This document shows, piece by piece, positions 17,159 to 26,944 of a stretch of 64,000 nt of DNA (positions within the stretch are counted from its first letter, which is position 1; each line of letters opens with the position of its first letter). The stretch spans positions 3,534,001 to 3,598,000 of the forward strand of contig NZ_CP049989.1 in the NCBI RefSeq assembly GCF_011388215.1, written 5' to 3'. The notes below the pieces were generated by a model, which saw nothing but the letters and a program-made list of their open reading frames with translations, made no database searches and was not told the origin of the DNA. Origin of the DNA: Hydrogenophaga crocea (GTDB taxonomy: Bacteria; Pseudomonadota; Gammaproteobacteria; Burkholderiales; Burkholderiaceae_C). Position numbers and translations under genes: made by a program.

Positions 17159-17601
17159 GCGCGCCGGCCGATCCGCGCGCGGCGGTGCAGCGCATCGCCG
17201 ATTTCTACGAAACGCTCTCGCCCGCGGCGCTGGCGGACCTGGGCGCGTTCTACACCGACGACGCGCGCTTCAAGGACCCGTTCAACGAGGTGCAGGGCGT
17301 GCCCGCGATCCGCGGCATCTTCGAGCACATGTACGCGAACCTGCAAGCGCCGCGCTTCGTGGTCACGCAGCGCATGGTCGATGGCGACCAGTGCTTCCTG
17401 GTGTGGGAGTTCCGTTTCCGCTTCCGCCGTTTCGACACCGCCACCGAGCAGGTGGTGCGCGGCGGCTCGCACCTGCGGCTGGCGGCCGACGGCCGCATCA
17501 GCGAGCACCGCGACTACTGGGACGCGGCGGAGGAGCTGTACGAAAAGCTGCCGCTGGTGGGCGCCCTGATGCGCTGGCTCAAGCGCCGCGCGAACGGCTG
17601 A
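17155..17601 (+). CDS. SnoaL-like / NTF2-fold protein
   Basis: 148 residues beginning at GTG 17155, which overlaps the SDR stop (GTGA). IADFYETLSP, FYTDDARFKDPFNEVQGVPAIRGIFEHMY and EHRDYWDAAEELYEKLP fit the cone-shaped NTF2/SnoaL-like family, which includes ketosteroid isomerase and polyketide cyclases. Members next to cfa/SDR genes are of unknown function; a hydrophobic pocket for an acyl chain is plausible. This is the last gene of the operon. The next gene is convergent 21 bases away, and no obvious terminator hairpin with a T run is seen. Confidence 0.8.
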   Translation: MSAPADPRAAVQRIADFYETLSPAALADLGAFYTDDARFKDPFNEVQGVPAIRGIFEHMYANLQAPRFVVTQRMVDGDQCFLVWEFRFRFRRFDTATEQVVRGGSHLRLAADGRISEHRDYWDAAEELYEKLPLVGALMRWLKRRANG

Positions 17602-17622
17602 GACCCGGGCGCGGCGCGCCGG

Positions 17623-18237
17623 TCAGGCCGGCTTCGAATCGATGAAGCTCTGGCGCTGCGAAAGCTTGTCGCTCAGGCGGGCCAGGTTGGGGTAGTCGTC
17701 GCGCCAGTTGATCACCGGGAAGCGGAAATCGAGGTAACCGAGCGCGCAGCCCACGGCCACGTCGGACAGGCTGAAGTGGATGCCCGAGCAGAAGGCCTTG
17801 TCGCCCAGGCCCTGGCTCATGGACTTGAGCGCGCCGTGGATCTTGCCCATCTGGCGGTCGATCCAGGCCTGGCTGCGCTGCTCGGCGCTGCGGTGCGGCC
17901 AGGTGGCTTCGAGGCGCGCGAGGATGGCGGCGTCGAGCAGGCCGTCGGCCAGCGCTTCCCACGTCTTCACCTCGGCGCGTTCGCGCCCGCTCGGGGGAAT
18001 GAGCTTGCCCACGGGCGACAGGCCGTCGAGGTATTCGACGATCACGCGCGAGTCGAACACCGCCTCGCCGCCTTCCATCACCAGGCAGGGCACCTTGCCC
18101 AGCGGGTTGGACGAGCCGATGGTGGTGTCGGCCGACCAGACGTCTTCCAGGATGAACTGGTAATCCAGTTTCTTCTCGGCCATGACGATGCGCACTTTGC
18201 GAACGTAGGGGCTGGTGATGGCACCGATGAGTTTCAT
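17623..18237 (-). CDS. Glutathione S-transferase family protein (YibF-like)
   Basis: 204 residues with an N-terminal thioredoxin-like GSH-binding domain and a C-terminal helical domain. The opening TSPYVRKVRI places a serine at the catalytic position, and NPLGKVPCLV plus DSRVIVEYLD are the glutathione-contact motifs. It resembles the YibF branch of bacterial GSTs, whose substrates are not defined. ATG 18237 is the only sensible start. It is divergent from purB across 111 bases. Confidence 0.88.
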   Translation of the reverse strand: MKLIGAITSPYVRKVRIVMAEKKLDYQFILEDVWSADTTIGSSNPLGKVPCLVMEGGEAVFDSRVIVEYLDGLSPVGKLIPPSGRERAEVKTWEALADGLLDAAILARLEATWPHRSAEQRSQAWIDRQMGKIHGALKSMSQGLGDKAFCSGIHFSLSDVAVGCALGYLDFRFPVINWRDDYPNLARLSDKLSQRQSFIDSKPA

Positions 18238-18266
18238 GGTCTGTGGGCTTGGCGGGTCGGCCGGCG

Positions 18267-18272
18267 ATTTTA
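18267..18272 (-). promoter_or_regulatory. Candidate -10 box for the GST gene
   Basis: Minus-strand bases TAAAAT, preceded by GC, about 30 bases before the start codon. The same GCTAAAAT sequence lies upstream of tkt (53048-53043). No strong -35 was found. Confidence 0.35.
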
Positions 18273-18273
18273 G

Positions 18274-19764
<1,491 letters not shown>

Positions 19765-19782
19765 GGCAGACCGGCCCGGGCG

Positions 19783-20184
19783 CTAGAGGGCGCGTTCCTT
19801 GTAGCGGTTGAAGCGCCAGGCGTCGCCTTCGAGCGTGATGCGGCGCCAGCTGGCGCGCTTTTCGCCGGGCGACATCTCGGTCCAGCGCTGCACTTCGTCG
19901 AAGGTGCGGCCGCAGCCCTTGCACAGGGGGTCGCCCTGGCTGGTGGAGCAGATCGCGATGCAGGGCGTGTCGGGCGTGGTCGCGTACCAGGCCAGCCAGG
20001 CCTCGCGCGCCTGGTCGGGCAGGCTGTTCTCGTCGGCCTCGGTCTCGTGGAAATAGACCATCAGCGCGTACACCTCGGCCAGCGCACGCGTGGCCGCGGG
20101 CAGCGAAACGCCGTCGGGCGAGGGCGATCGTTCGCGCCACCAGTTGATGGCCGCCTCGATGTCGGTGATGTGGATGCCAGCCAT
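19783..20184 (-). CDS. DUF3717/DUF1289 domain protein
   Basis: 133 residues. The first part (HITDIEAAINWWRERSP) matches the small DUF3717 domain. The second part (DTPCIAICSTSQGDPLCKGCGRTFDEVQRW) is DUF1289, with four cysteines spaced as a likely zinc or Fe-S site, followed by an aromatic/arginine-rich end (WRRITLEGDAWRFNRYK). Neither domain has an assigned function; DUF1289 proteins are small cytoplasmic proteins of proteobacteria. It lies on the same strand downstream of a TerC gene, 77 bases apart, with GC-rich hairpins between them. Confidence 0.75.
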   Translation of the reverse strand: MAGIHITDIEAAINWWRERSPSPDGVSLPAATRALAEVYALMVYFHETEADENSLPDQAREAWLAWYATTPDTPCIAICSTSQGDPLCKGCGRTFDEVQRWTEMSPGEKRASWRRITLEGDAWRFNRYKERAL

Positions 20185-20261
20185 GGGGAGGGCGATGATA
20201 AGCGCCCCCTCCAGGCCCCGCGGGCGGGGCCGGCCCATGCCCCGCCGGGGCGCCGGGTCGC

Positions 20262-20951
20262 TCAGTCGGCGCTGGCCGGCGCGTTGCGGCGCTGCAGGTA
20301 TTTGCCGGTGAGCACCACCAGCACGGCGCCCAGGGCGGCCGCGGCGTAGAAGCCCACCGAGTGGTGCGGCACCAGGGGCTCGATCATCTTGTCGGACACG
20401 ATGGTTTCCGCGCCCACCCAGCCAATCAGGGCCGCGCCGAGCGTGACGATGGCCGGGAAGCGGCCCATGAGCTTGATCATCAGCGTGCTGCCGAAGACCA
20501 CGATGGGGATGGCGATCAGCAGGCCGATCACCAGCAGCGTGAGGTTGCCGTTGGCCGCGGCGGCCACGCCGATCACGTTGTCCAGGCTCATCACCAGGTC
20601 GGCCACGAGGATGGTGCGGATCGCGGCGAGCAGGCCGCCCTTGGCCTCGCCCTTGTCGCTCTCGTCGTCGTCGCCGCCGTTGAGCAGTTGCACGCCGATC
20701 CACAACAGCAGCAGGCCGCCGATGAGCTGCAGCCAGGGCAGCTGCATGAGCTTGACCGCCACCACGGTGAGCACCACGCGCAGAACCACGGCAGCCGCCG
20801 TGCCCCAGAAGATCGCCTGCTTCTGGCGCTTGGGATCGAGGCCGCGCGCGGCCAGCGCGATCACGACCGCGTTGTCGCCCGAGAGGATGATGTTGATCCA
20901 GATGATCTGGCCCAGGCCCAGCCAGAACTGGGGACTCGAGAGCATTTCCAT
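20262..20951 (-). CDS. TerC family integral membrane protein
   Basis: 229 residues with about seven hydrophobic segments. The two TerC acidic motifs sit in membrane segments: LSGDNAVVIALAARG near the N-terminus and MSLDNVIGVAAAA in the middle, separated by a charged cytoplasmic loop (NGGDDDESDKGEAKGG). TerC proteins are implicated in export of manganese or calcium and in metallating secreted enzymes. It is divergent from a second TerC gene at 21303; unlike that one, no yybP-ykoY element was seen upstream of it. Confidence 0.9.
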   Translation of the reverse strand: MEMLSSPQFWLGLGQIIWINIILSGDNAVVIALAARGLDPKRQKQAIFWGTAAAVVLRVVLTVVAVKLMQLPWLQLIGGLLLLWIGVQLLNGGDDDESDKGEAKGGLLAAIRTILVADLVMSLDNVIGVAAAANGNLTLLVIGLLIAIPIVVFGSTLMIKLMGRFPAIVTLGAALIGWVGAETIVSDKMIEPLVPHHSVGFYAAAALGAVLVVLTGKYLQRRNAPASAD

Positions 20952-21110
20952 GGTGGTGCGCTGTGGGTGGGAGGGGGGGCGGATGGCCGAGCCGCGCAGT
21001 GTAGGCAGGGGCCGTCGCCGGGTCGTGCGTGGTAGTGCGTAGAAGGCCCGGCCGCGCGTCGCCTCGGCGACTTGCGGGAACCACGCATGTGGAACTTTTG
21101 TCCGCGCGCA

Positions 21111-21116
21111 TACAAT
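21111..21116 (+). promoter_or_regulatory. Candidate -10 box for riboswitch-terC
   Basis: TACAAT just upstream of the riboswitch fold (21126 onward), correctly placed for transcription to start at its 5' edge. The -35 is not clear. Confidence 0.45.
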
Positions 21117-21125
21117 CCCGGCCTT

Positions 21126-21280
21126 CGCGGAAGGGGAGTAGCTCCCAGGCGCGGCGGCTGCTCCTTCCCCCCGGAGGGCCTGCTGCGCCCGTCAATGTGT
21201 CGTCAGGACGGCGTCGCCCAGCGGCGCCCGGCATGTTGGACCACGGCAACGTGGGGCCGGGCAAGACCTTCGGAGAACCA
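21126..21280 (+). ncRNA. yybP-ykoY manganese riboswitch
   Basis: The leader has the yybP-ykoY consensus pieces in order: GGGGAGTAGCTCCC (21133-21146), a GCCCGTCAATGTGTCGTC core (from 21187), a CCGGCATGTTGG block (from 21229) and the closing GCAAGACCTTCGG (from 21261). The terminal stem can form between GGAAGG and CCTTCGG. This class binds Mn2+ and controls manganese exporters and TerC/Alx-type genes, which fits the gene directly downstream. The downstream expression platform was not resolved. The ribosome-binding GGAG is at 21292-21295. Confidence 0.85.
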
Positions 21281-21302
21281 TTCCCTTCTTTGGAGCCATT
21301 TC

Positions 21303-22013
21303 ATGGAATTCATGTCCGCGGCGTGGTGGTCGGCCCTGCTCGCCATCATCCTCATCGACCTCGTGCTTGCCGGCGACAACGCGATCGTGATCGCGCTGGC
21401 CGCGCGCAACCTGCCCAAGGAGCACCAGAAAAAGGCGATCGTCTGGGGCACGGTCGGCGCAATCATCGTGCGCTCGGCCATGACGCTGGTCGTGGTGTGG
21501 CTGCTGAAGATCCCCGGCCTCATGGCCATCGGCGGCATTGCGCTGATGTGGATCGCCTACAAGCTGATCGCCGAAGACGAGGGTGACGGCGACGAGCACG
21601 GCCCGGCCGCCACCACCTTCTGGGGCGCGATGAAGACCATCATCATCGCGGATGCGGTGATGGGCATCGACAACGTGCTCGGCGTGGCCGGCGCGGCCCA
21701 GGGCTCGTTCGACCTCGTGGTCATCGGCCTGCTGATCAGCATCCCCATCGTGGTGTTCGGCAGCACGCTGATCCTCAAGCTGGTCGAGAAGTACCCCGCG
21801 ATCATGTACATCGGCGCGGGCGTGCTGGCCTTCACCGCCGGCAAGATGGTCGTCAACGAGAAGCTGCTCGCGCCCTGGTTCAAGGGCCCCGAGTTCGCCC
21901 AGCAGGCCGCCTACTGGGGCTTCGTGGGCCTGACCATCGTCGCCATCCTGACGCTGGGCTACCTGCACAACCGCCGCGTGGCCCAGCGCACGGGCGGCGC
22001 CGGCAAGGCCTGA
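21303..22013 (+). CDS. TerC family membrane protein under manganese riboswitch
   Basis: 236 residues, about seven membrane segments. Conserved acidic motifs are LAGDNAIVIALAARN and MGIDNVLGVAGAA. It is clearly related to the TerC at 20262-20951 and to YjbE/Alx-like proteins. A role in manganese export is inferred from the riboswitch and from the family. ATG 21303 was chosen over upstream in-frame codons because GGAG lies 7 bases before it and upstream codons fall inside the riboswitch. A small membrane-protein gene follows after 10 bases and is probably co-transcribed. Confidence 0.92.
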   Translation: MEFMSAAWWSALLAIILIDLVLAGDNAIVIALAARNLPKEHQKKAIVWGTVGAIIVRSAMTLVVVWLLKIPGLMAIGGIALMWIAYKLIAEDEGDGDEHGPAATTFWGAMKTIIIADAVMGIDNVLGVAGAAQGSFDLVVIGLLISIPIVVFGSTLILKLVEKYPAIMYIGAGVLAFTAGKMVVNEKLLAPWFKGPEFAQQAAYWGFVGLTIVAILTLGYLHNRRVAQRTGGAGKA

Positions 22014-22023
22014 GGACCGCCCC

Positions 22024-22368
22024 ATGAAGCTGCTCCTGCGCTGGTTGCTCGCGGCCTGTGCGCTGCTGCTGGTGGCCTACCTGTACGACGGGGTGCAGGT
22101 GCGCAGCTTCCCGTCCGCGCTCATCGCCGCCGCGGTGATCGGCCTGTTCTACCTGATCCTGCGGCCGGTGCTGGTGCTGCTCACGCTGCCGGTCACGCTG
22201 GTCACGCTCGGGCTGTTCCTGTTCGTGATCAACGCGCTGCTGTTCTGGGCCGCGGCCTCGGTGCTCGACGGCTTTCACGTGCGCGGCTTCGGGGCGGCCC
22301 TGCTGGGCTCGCTCATCTACTCGGCCCTCATGATCGTGGTCGATGCGGCACTGAGCCGCGTGCGCTGA
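22024..22368 (+). CDS. Phage holin family 4 / YvlD-like small membrane protein
   Basis: 114 residues with four hydrophobic segments; LILRPVLVLLTLPVTLVTLGLF is characteristic of the Phage_holin_4_2 (YvlD) family. Despite the name these are chromosomal membrane proteins, with no lysis genes nearby and no firm function. It is 10 bases downstream of the riboswitch-controlled terC, so it is probably in the same manganese-responsive transcript. Confidence 0.85.
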   Translation: MKLLLRWLLAACALLLVAYLYDGVQVRSFPSALIAAAVIGLFYLILRPVLVLLTLPVTLVTLGLFLFVINALLFWAAASVLDGFHVRGFGAALLGSLIYSALMIVVDAALSRVR

Positions 22369-22381
22369 ACGACCGCGGCGT

Positions 22382-23974
22382 TCAGCGCTCCTTCTCTTCG
22401 CGCATCAGGTCCTTCAGGCGCTGCTCCACGTCGCGCCGGCGGCTGTCCACGATGGCCAGCTCGATCGGATCGGCGTTGCGCTGCGCCGGCGGCAGGGCCT
22501 GCGCGGCCTTGAAGCGCTCGAGCGCGCCGTCCCAGTCGTACTGCGCGGCACGCGCCTCGGCATCGGCGCGCACCGCGCGCAGCGTCTGGCCCTGGGCCTG
22601 CTGCACCCGCGACAGCAGCTGCCAGGCCAGGGCGTCGCGCGGGTGATCCACGACCCAGGTCTGCAGCCGGGAAGCCGCGCGCGGCGCCTGACCGGTGGCC
22701 AGGGCCGCCTGCGCGCCGAGCAGCACCATGGCACGCGCGTCCGCGGCCAGCGCGGCGTCGCGCAGCTCGGCGAGCAGCGCGGGATTGGGTGTGGCGCCGG
22801 GTGACAGCAGGATCTCCAGCGCCAGCGCGTCGGCAAAGCCGCGCGCATCGCTGCCCGCCGTGGCCTGGCGCAGCCGACCCACGAGTTCGGCGGCGCGCGC
22901 CGACTGGCCCAGGCGCTGCGCCGCCAGGGCCCCGGCGTACAGCGCGGGGGCGCTGGCGATGGCGGGCTGGGCCTGCTCGACCCAGGCGTTCCAGCGCGTG
23001 CTGTTGCGCTCGGCGAGCACGCGTGCGCGCGCGGCGGCCAGGGCGTGCAGGGCCGCCGACGGCAGCCCCGCGGCGGCGCGCTGCGGGGCGTCGGCACGCG
23101 GGCCCATGGCCCCCGGCCCGGCACTGGGCAGCCGGGCCTGCATGTCCGCGATGCGCTCGCTCGTGAGCGGGTGGCTGCGCAGGTAGGGAAACGCGCCGTC
23201 GTCGTTGAGGCGCGAGGCCTGCTGGAGCTTGTCGAACATGCCGACGAAACCCTGCCCGTCGAAGCCCGCGCCCGTGAGCACGCCGAAGCCGATGCGGTCG
23301 GCCTCGCGCTCCATGTCGCGCGAGAAATTGAGCGACTGCTGGGCGGCCGCGGCCGTGCTGCCCGCGATCGCGGCGCCGGCCGCATTGGGGTTGGAGCCCA
23401 TGGCCAGCGCGCCCAGGATCATGCCGGCGATCATCCACGGCGCCATGCGCTGCTCGTTGGACATCATGCGGGCGATGTGGCGCTGCGAGACGTGGCTCAG
23501 TTCGTGGGCGAGCACCGACGCGAGCTCTTCGGGCCGCTCGGTCACGGCCAGCAGGCCCAGGTTCACGCCCAGGTAGCCGCCGGGCAGGGCAAAGGCGTTC
23601 ACGCGCCGGTCGCGCGAGATCATCAGCTCCCAGGCCAGGCGCTCGAACAGCTCGGCGGGCACCTCGCCGCGCTGGCGCGCCGCGCCCAGCAGCGGCTGCC
23701 AGATCTGCTGCAGGTAGTCGCCCAGGGCCGGATCGTCGAGGTAGTCGGGGTCGCGGTAGATGCTGCGCGCGATGCGGTCGCCGAGCCGGCGCTCGGCCGA
23801 GACCGTGAGGCTCTCGCCATCGCCGAGGCTGGGCAGGTTGTGCGCATGGCCTGCGGCGTGTGGTGTGTTGTTCTGCGCCCGGGCCGCATCGGGCGCGGGC
23901 GCCCAGAGCGCCAGGGCGAGCGCCCCGACGGCCAGCCAGACCGCCCGCGGCGGCGAGAGAGGGAGGAAATCCAT
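22382..23974 (-). CDS. M48 family metalloprotease with TPR region (BepA-like)
   Basis: 530 residues. Signal peptide (about 1-33), then a peptidase M48 domain with zinc site HELSH (157-161) and third ligand in [15 protein letters not shown]-terminal helical, alanine/arginine-rich region resembles TPR repeats. BepA-type proteases degrade misassembled LptD/BAM substrates in the periplasm, and lptD and surA are at the other end of this window. [17 protein letters not shown] is also typical of BepA. The ATG at 23974 gives a normal signal sequence. It is divergent from moaC and convergent with the small membrane protein gene. Confidence 0.9.
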   Translation of the reverse strand: MDFLPLSPPRAVWLAVGALALALWAPAPDAARAQNNTPHAAGHAHNLPSLGDGESLTVSAERRLGDRIARSIYRDPDYLDDPALGDYLQQIWQPLLGAARQRGEVPAELFERLAWELMISRDRRVNAFALPGGYLGVNLGLLAVTERPEELASVLAHELSHVSQRHIARMMSNEQRMAPWMIAGMILGALAMGSNPNAAGAAIAGSTAAAAQQSLNFSRDMEREADRIGFGVLTGAGFDGQGFVGMFDKLQQASRLNDDGAFPYLRSHPLTSERIADMQARLPSAGPGAMGPRADAPQRAAAGLPSAALHALAAARARVLAERNSTRWNAWVEQAQPAIASAPALYAGALAAQRLGQSARAAELVGRLRQATAGSDARGFADALALEILLSPGATPNPALLAELRDAALAADARAMVLLGAQAALATGQAPRAASRLQTWVVDHPRDALAWQLLSRVQQAQGQTLRAVRADAEARAAQYDWDGALERFKAAQALPPAQRNADPIELAIVDSRRRDVEQRLKDLMREEKER

Positions 23975-24048
23975 GCCCGTATGATGCCGCCAACCCCCAC
24001 CAGTTCAGCCCATCGGCGCGTCAACCGCCGGTGAACCGCGGTTACACC

Positions 24049-24555
24049 ATGTCAACTCCCGCCGCCCCCACGGGCTCCCCACTCACCCATTTCGACGCCC
24101 AGGGCCAGGCCCACATGGTCGATGTCGGCGCCAAGGCCAGCACGGACCGCGTCGCGGTGGCCGAAGGCCGCATCACCATGCAACCCGCCACCCTGGCGCT
24201 GATCGAGTCGGGCACGGCCAAGAAGGGCGACGTGCTCGGTGTGGCGCGCCTGGCCGGCATCATGGCCGCCAAGAAGACCAGCGACCTGATCCCCCTGTGC
24301 CACCCGATCGCGCTCACGCGCGTGGCGGTGGATTTCGAGGTCGACCGCGGCACGAACAGCGTGCTGTGCCGGGCCACCACGGCCTGCACCGGTCAGACCG
24401 GCGTGGAAATGGAAGCCCTGACCGCCGCTTCGGTGGCCTTGCTCACGGTCTACGACATGTGCAAGGCGGTGGATCGGGGGATGGTGGTGGAGGGGGTGCG
24501 GCTGGTGGAAAAACGGGGCGGCAAGAGTGGGGATTTCGTTATCACGGCGTGTTGA
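24049..24555 (+). CDS. moaC: Cyclic pyranopterin monophosphate synthase
   Basis: 168 residues. MoaC acts with MoaA to make cyclic pyranopterin monophosphate, the first intermediate of molybdenum cofactor. Conserved segments are [29 protein letters not shown] and [23 protein letters not shown] with the catalytic Lys/Asp region. The start ATG 24049 gives the usual length (about 160). No other moa gene lies in the window. It is convergent with the low-GC ligase gene 17 bases away, and that gap marks a sharp composition change. Confidence 0.95.
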   Translation: MSTPAAPTGSPLTHFDAQGQAHMVDVGAKASTDRVAVAEGRITMQPATLALIESGTAKKGDVLGVARLAGIMAAKKTSDLIPLCHPIALTRVAVDFEVDRGTNSVLCRATTACTGQTGVEMEALTAASVALLTVYDMCKAVDRGMVVEGVRLVEKRGGKSGDFVITAC

Positions 24556-24572
24556 AATCTGAAACCGAGCAA

Positions 24573-26276
24573 TCACCGCTTAAGAATATTTTCACTCCAT
24601 CGTATTGGTTTAAGTCGTTGATCGGCCGCTGCCATTTCCTGCCATCGAATTCGCATAGGATCGCCAAACGGCGCAGGGTAAATGGTATTCGCGACATCCG
24701 CAGTTTCTTGCGCCTCTTTCAACATACCGCTTCTTGCTTGTATCGCAGCCAAATGGACCAGTGCGACAGGTGACGGCTGCAACATTACAGCAAATTTGAA
24801 GTCATCAAGTTCTTTTGAGTTGAGCGATCCAGCATCGCCACGCAAACCCACAAGCAATGCGCGAAACTGATTCAGCACAATTGTTTCTGGAACATCGTAA
24901 GGATGGTTGATGCCAATACGCGCCTGCTTAAACCGCCACGCGTAATATGAGGACTCAACCTTGAAATAATCAACAAACACTAGCCCCAGGCAAACTGACG
25001 CAGCAAGCAAGCCCAGTAAGAACGACTTCACCGGAAGATCAATGATTGGAAAACTCATCTGCGCTGTTACGTAACCAGCAAGCAGACAAGCCGGCAAGAG
25101 GAAGTAGGCGTAAGCCAAAGGTAGTTCGACCAAGCCGTGTAAACCTAACACCACCAGCCCAGCCAGGCAACAAGCCAGGTCCACAGACCATTGTGATCGG
25201 GCGACACGGTAAACCCACCAACCTAACAAAACCGCAGTCAACGCTCCGACCACAGGACCATACCATACCGCTAAATCCAATAAAGCGTTGTGTGTCCACT
25301 TGAAGTACATTGGCACATCATGACCGAGTTGCTGAGCAACCTTTTGGGCATAGATGGCCTGATCGAAGCCATATCCCCATAGCGGACCTTCTAGCGCCGC
25401 ATCCAGGAAAGCCAAATACGTCACAAGGCGAATGTTTGCTAGATCACGCCCTAGCGCATGCGCCCTCACGTCGCCAATCGACGTGACCGAATCGGAAAAA
25501 CTGTTCAACAGCAACACCGTCAGCCAAAAACCGACGAGTATCGCCCCGGCAGTCCTAGCCTCCAATCGCAGTTCTGACCTGCGAACGGCCGATCCAATCA
25601 CGACGAGCAATAGCAGTGTCAGTGACAAAAACCCAATACGCGACCCACTGATCGCCACGCCAAACAGCAGATAGGCTGTTGCAAACATGGCAGGCCAGAA
25701 AGAAATATTACCCTTCTGCCTTAACCACCAAACAGCCACAAACCCAAGCAACAAGAGGCTCGCTGCGTTATTAGGTTGAATCAGATTGCCATACGGTCGA
25801 CCGCCCACGGCCTCAGCAATCCAAACCGTTTCGAGATTGAGACCGAGCCATTGCACCAACATCAGACCCGCAGTAGCGACAGCCCCTACCAAGAATGCTG
25901 AAAACAAGAATATCAAGAACCTGTCTGGAGCCCAGCGAGCCCACATGCTCCCCAGCATCAAAGCAAGCGCACCGCCGATCCAATATAGTGCGCCAACAGA
26001 AGCGTGACCAAAGAACTCGATTTGACCCCCAACCCACTGCAACAACGTAAGCAGCGCCAAACCGAGCATGCACAACGACAGCGGGTCAAGCCGAGGATTC
26101 ACGCGCGCATGGAATGCCTTCCAAGCTACAGGGATTGCGCATGCGAGCAACACGGACGCAGCCAGAGCATCCTTCTGAAATGCGACCCAGGGTGGATGCG
26201 CGTTGGGCAATAGCCAAGCCAAGGACAGAAGAGCCGTGGCAAGTGGGGTCCAAAGAGGTGTTCTTAGGTTACGCAT
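24573..26276 (-). CDS. O-antigen-ligase / PglL-TfpO-like O-oligosaccharyltransferase, probable pilin glycosylase
   Basis: 567-residue polytopic protein with about 12 membrane segments and a C-terminal soluble region (from about 430) ending KPIRWSENILKR. The Wzy_C-type signature KWTHNALLDLAVWYGPVVG is present. Such enzymes move lipid-linked glycan to O-antigen or, in PglL/TfpO, to pilin. It sits immediately downstream of pilA, as tfpO does in Pseudomonas, so pilin is the likely target. ATG 26276 is preferred: an upstream TTG at 26291 lies inside the pilA terminator. Base composition is much less GC-rich than all neighbours, which suggests horizontal acquisition. Confidence 0.85.
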   Translation of the reverse strand: MRNLRTPLWTPLATALLSLAWLLPNAHPPWVAFQKDALAASVLLACAIPVAWKAFHARVNPRLDPLSLCMLGLALLTLLQWVGGQIEFFGHASVGALYWIGGALALMLGSMWARWAPDRFLIFLFSAFLVGAVATAGLMLVQWLGLNLETVWIAEAVGGRPYGNLIQPNNAASLLLLGFVAVWWLRQKGNISFWPAMFATAYLLFGVAISGSRIGFLSLTLLLLVVIGSAVRRSELRLEARTAGAILVGFWLTVLLLNSFSDSVTSIGDVRAHALGRDLANIRLVTYLAFLDAALEGPLWGYGFDQAIYAQKVAQQLGHDVPMYFKWTHNALLDLAVWYGPVVGALTAVLLGWWVYRVARSQWSVDLACCLAGLVVLGLHGLVELPLAYAYFLLPACLLAGYVTAQMSFPIIDLPVKSFLLGLLAASVCLGLVFVDYFKVESSYYAWRFKQARIGINHPYDVPETIVLNQFRALLVGLRGDAGSLNSKELDDFKFAVMLQPSPVALVHLAAIQARSGMLKEAQETADVANTIYPAPFGDPMRIRWQEMAAADQRLKPIRWSENILKR

Positions 26277-26277
26277 G

Positions 26278-26300
26278 AAAAAAGGGCCCAAAGGGGCCCC
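26278..26300 (-). terminator. Rho-independent terminator of pilA
   Basis: On the minus strand GGGCCC-CTTT-GGGCCC is followed by six T residues, 22 bases after the pilA stop. The T run ends one base before the ATG of the downstream ligase gene, so the ligase needs read-through or its own promoter. Confidence 0.85.
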
Positions 26301-26321
26301 TCTCTCTTTCTTGGCTAACGA

Positions 26322-26762
26322 TTAGCGGCAAGAAGCCGGGCGGTATTTAGGCAGAATACCACCACCGCACGTCCAGATCACTTGGCCGGTGGCTGACTGG
26401 TAAACCCCAGTGAGCGTGATAGTATTGTTGGGTGCCGTCGAAATACGCGGATCACCCTGCGCCACTGCAGTGATGATGCCATTGCCGCCAGTGAGTTCGT
26501 AACGAACGCTAGCAACATAGGTAGACGCTTGGGTGTCAAAGGTAATACTCGCTTGTGCAGGCATTTCACCGAGCGTTTGCGCGGATTCACTAACTGCGGT
26601 CCGCGCCGCCGAAGCAGCCAGGATCACCTCCGATACCTTCGCACGCGTCGTGTAGTCCTGGTACGCCGGCAGCGCCACGGCGGCCAGGATACCGATGATG
26701 GCCACCACGATCATCAGTTCGATCAGGGTGAAACCTTTTTGGATTGCGCGCTTCATCTTCAT
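26322..26762 (-). CDS. pilA: Type IV major pilin
   Basis: 146-residue prepilin. Leader [10 protein letters not shown] is cleaved before F11 by PilD, and the mature sequence begins [22 protein letters not shown] with the required Glu5 (E15 of the precursor). The C-terminal half is beta-rich, and two cysteines (about 132 and 145) bracket the usual disulfide D-loop. ATG 26762 has GGAG 8 bases upstream; M3 is an alternative. A sigma-54 promoter lies at 26805-26820. It is separated from the probable pilin glycosylase gene by a strong terminator. Confidence 0.95.
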   Translation of the reverse strand: MKMKRAIQKGFTLIELMIVVAIIGILAAVALPAYQDYTTRAKVSEVILAASAARTAVSESAQTLGEMPAQASITFDTQASTYVASVRYELTGGNGIITAVAQGDPRISTAPNNTITLTGVYQSATGQVIWTCGGGILPKYRPASCR

Positions 26763-26804
26763 GGAAACTCCTCAGCAGGGGTTGGGTTGGTACGCGATGC
26801 GTAG

Positions 26805-26820
26805 TGCAGGCGGCGTGCCA
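26805..26820 (-). promoter_or_regulatory. Sigma-54 (RpoN) promoter of pilA
   Basis: The minus strand reads TGGCACG-CCGC-CTGCA, with GG and GC exactly 10 bases apart, one base off the consensus TGGCACG-N4-TTGCA. A transcript would begin near 26794, about 31 bases before ATG 26762. TGTC-containing sites further upstream (minus strand near 26857-26853, 26909-26905 and 26937-26933) resemble the (C/G)TGTC sites described for PilR. Confidence 0.8.
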
Positions 26821-26944
26821 ACCTGAGCGGGAGGATGAATGCGCGGTTTGCCGGGACAGCCGGTCGAACTGCGACGAAATGTGGCCTTTCGGTCCCGCGT
26901 CGAGCGACAAAAAACGTCGCCCCCCGCTCAAAAGACAAAATTTG

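Noticed and set aside
22024..22368. Prophage remnant because of the 'phage holin' family name
   Set aside because: The family is chromosomal, and no lysis, capsid or integrase genes are near.
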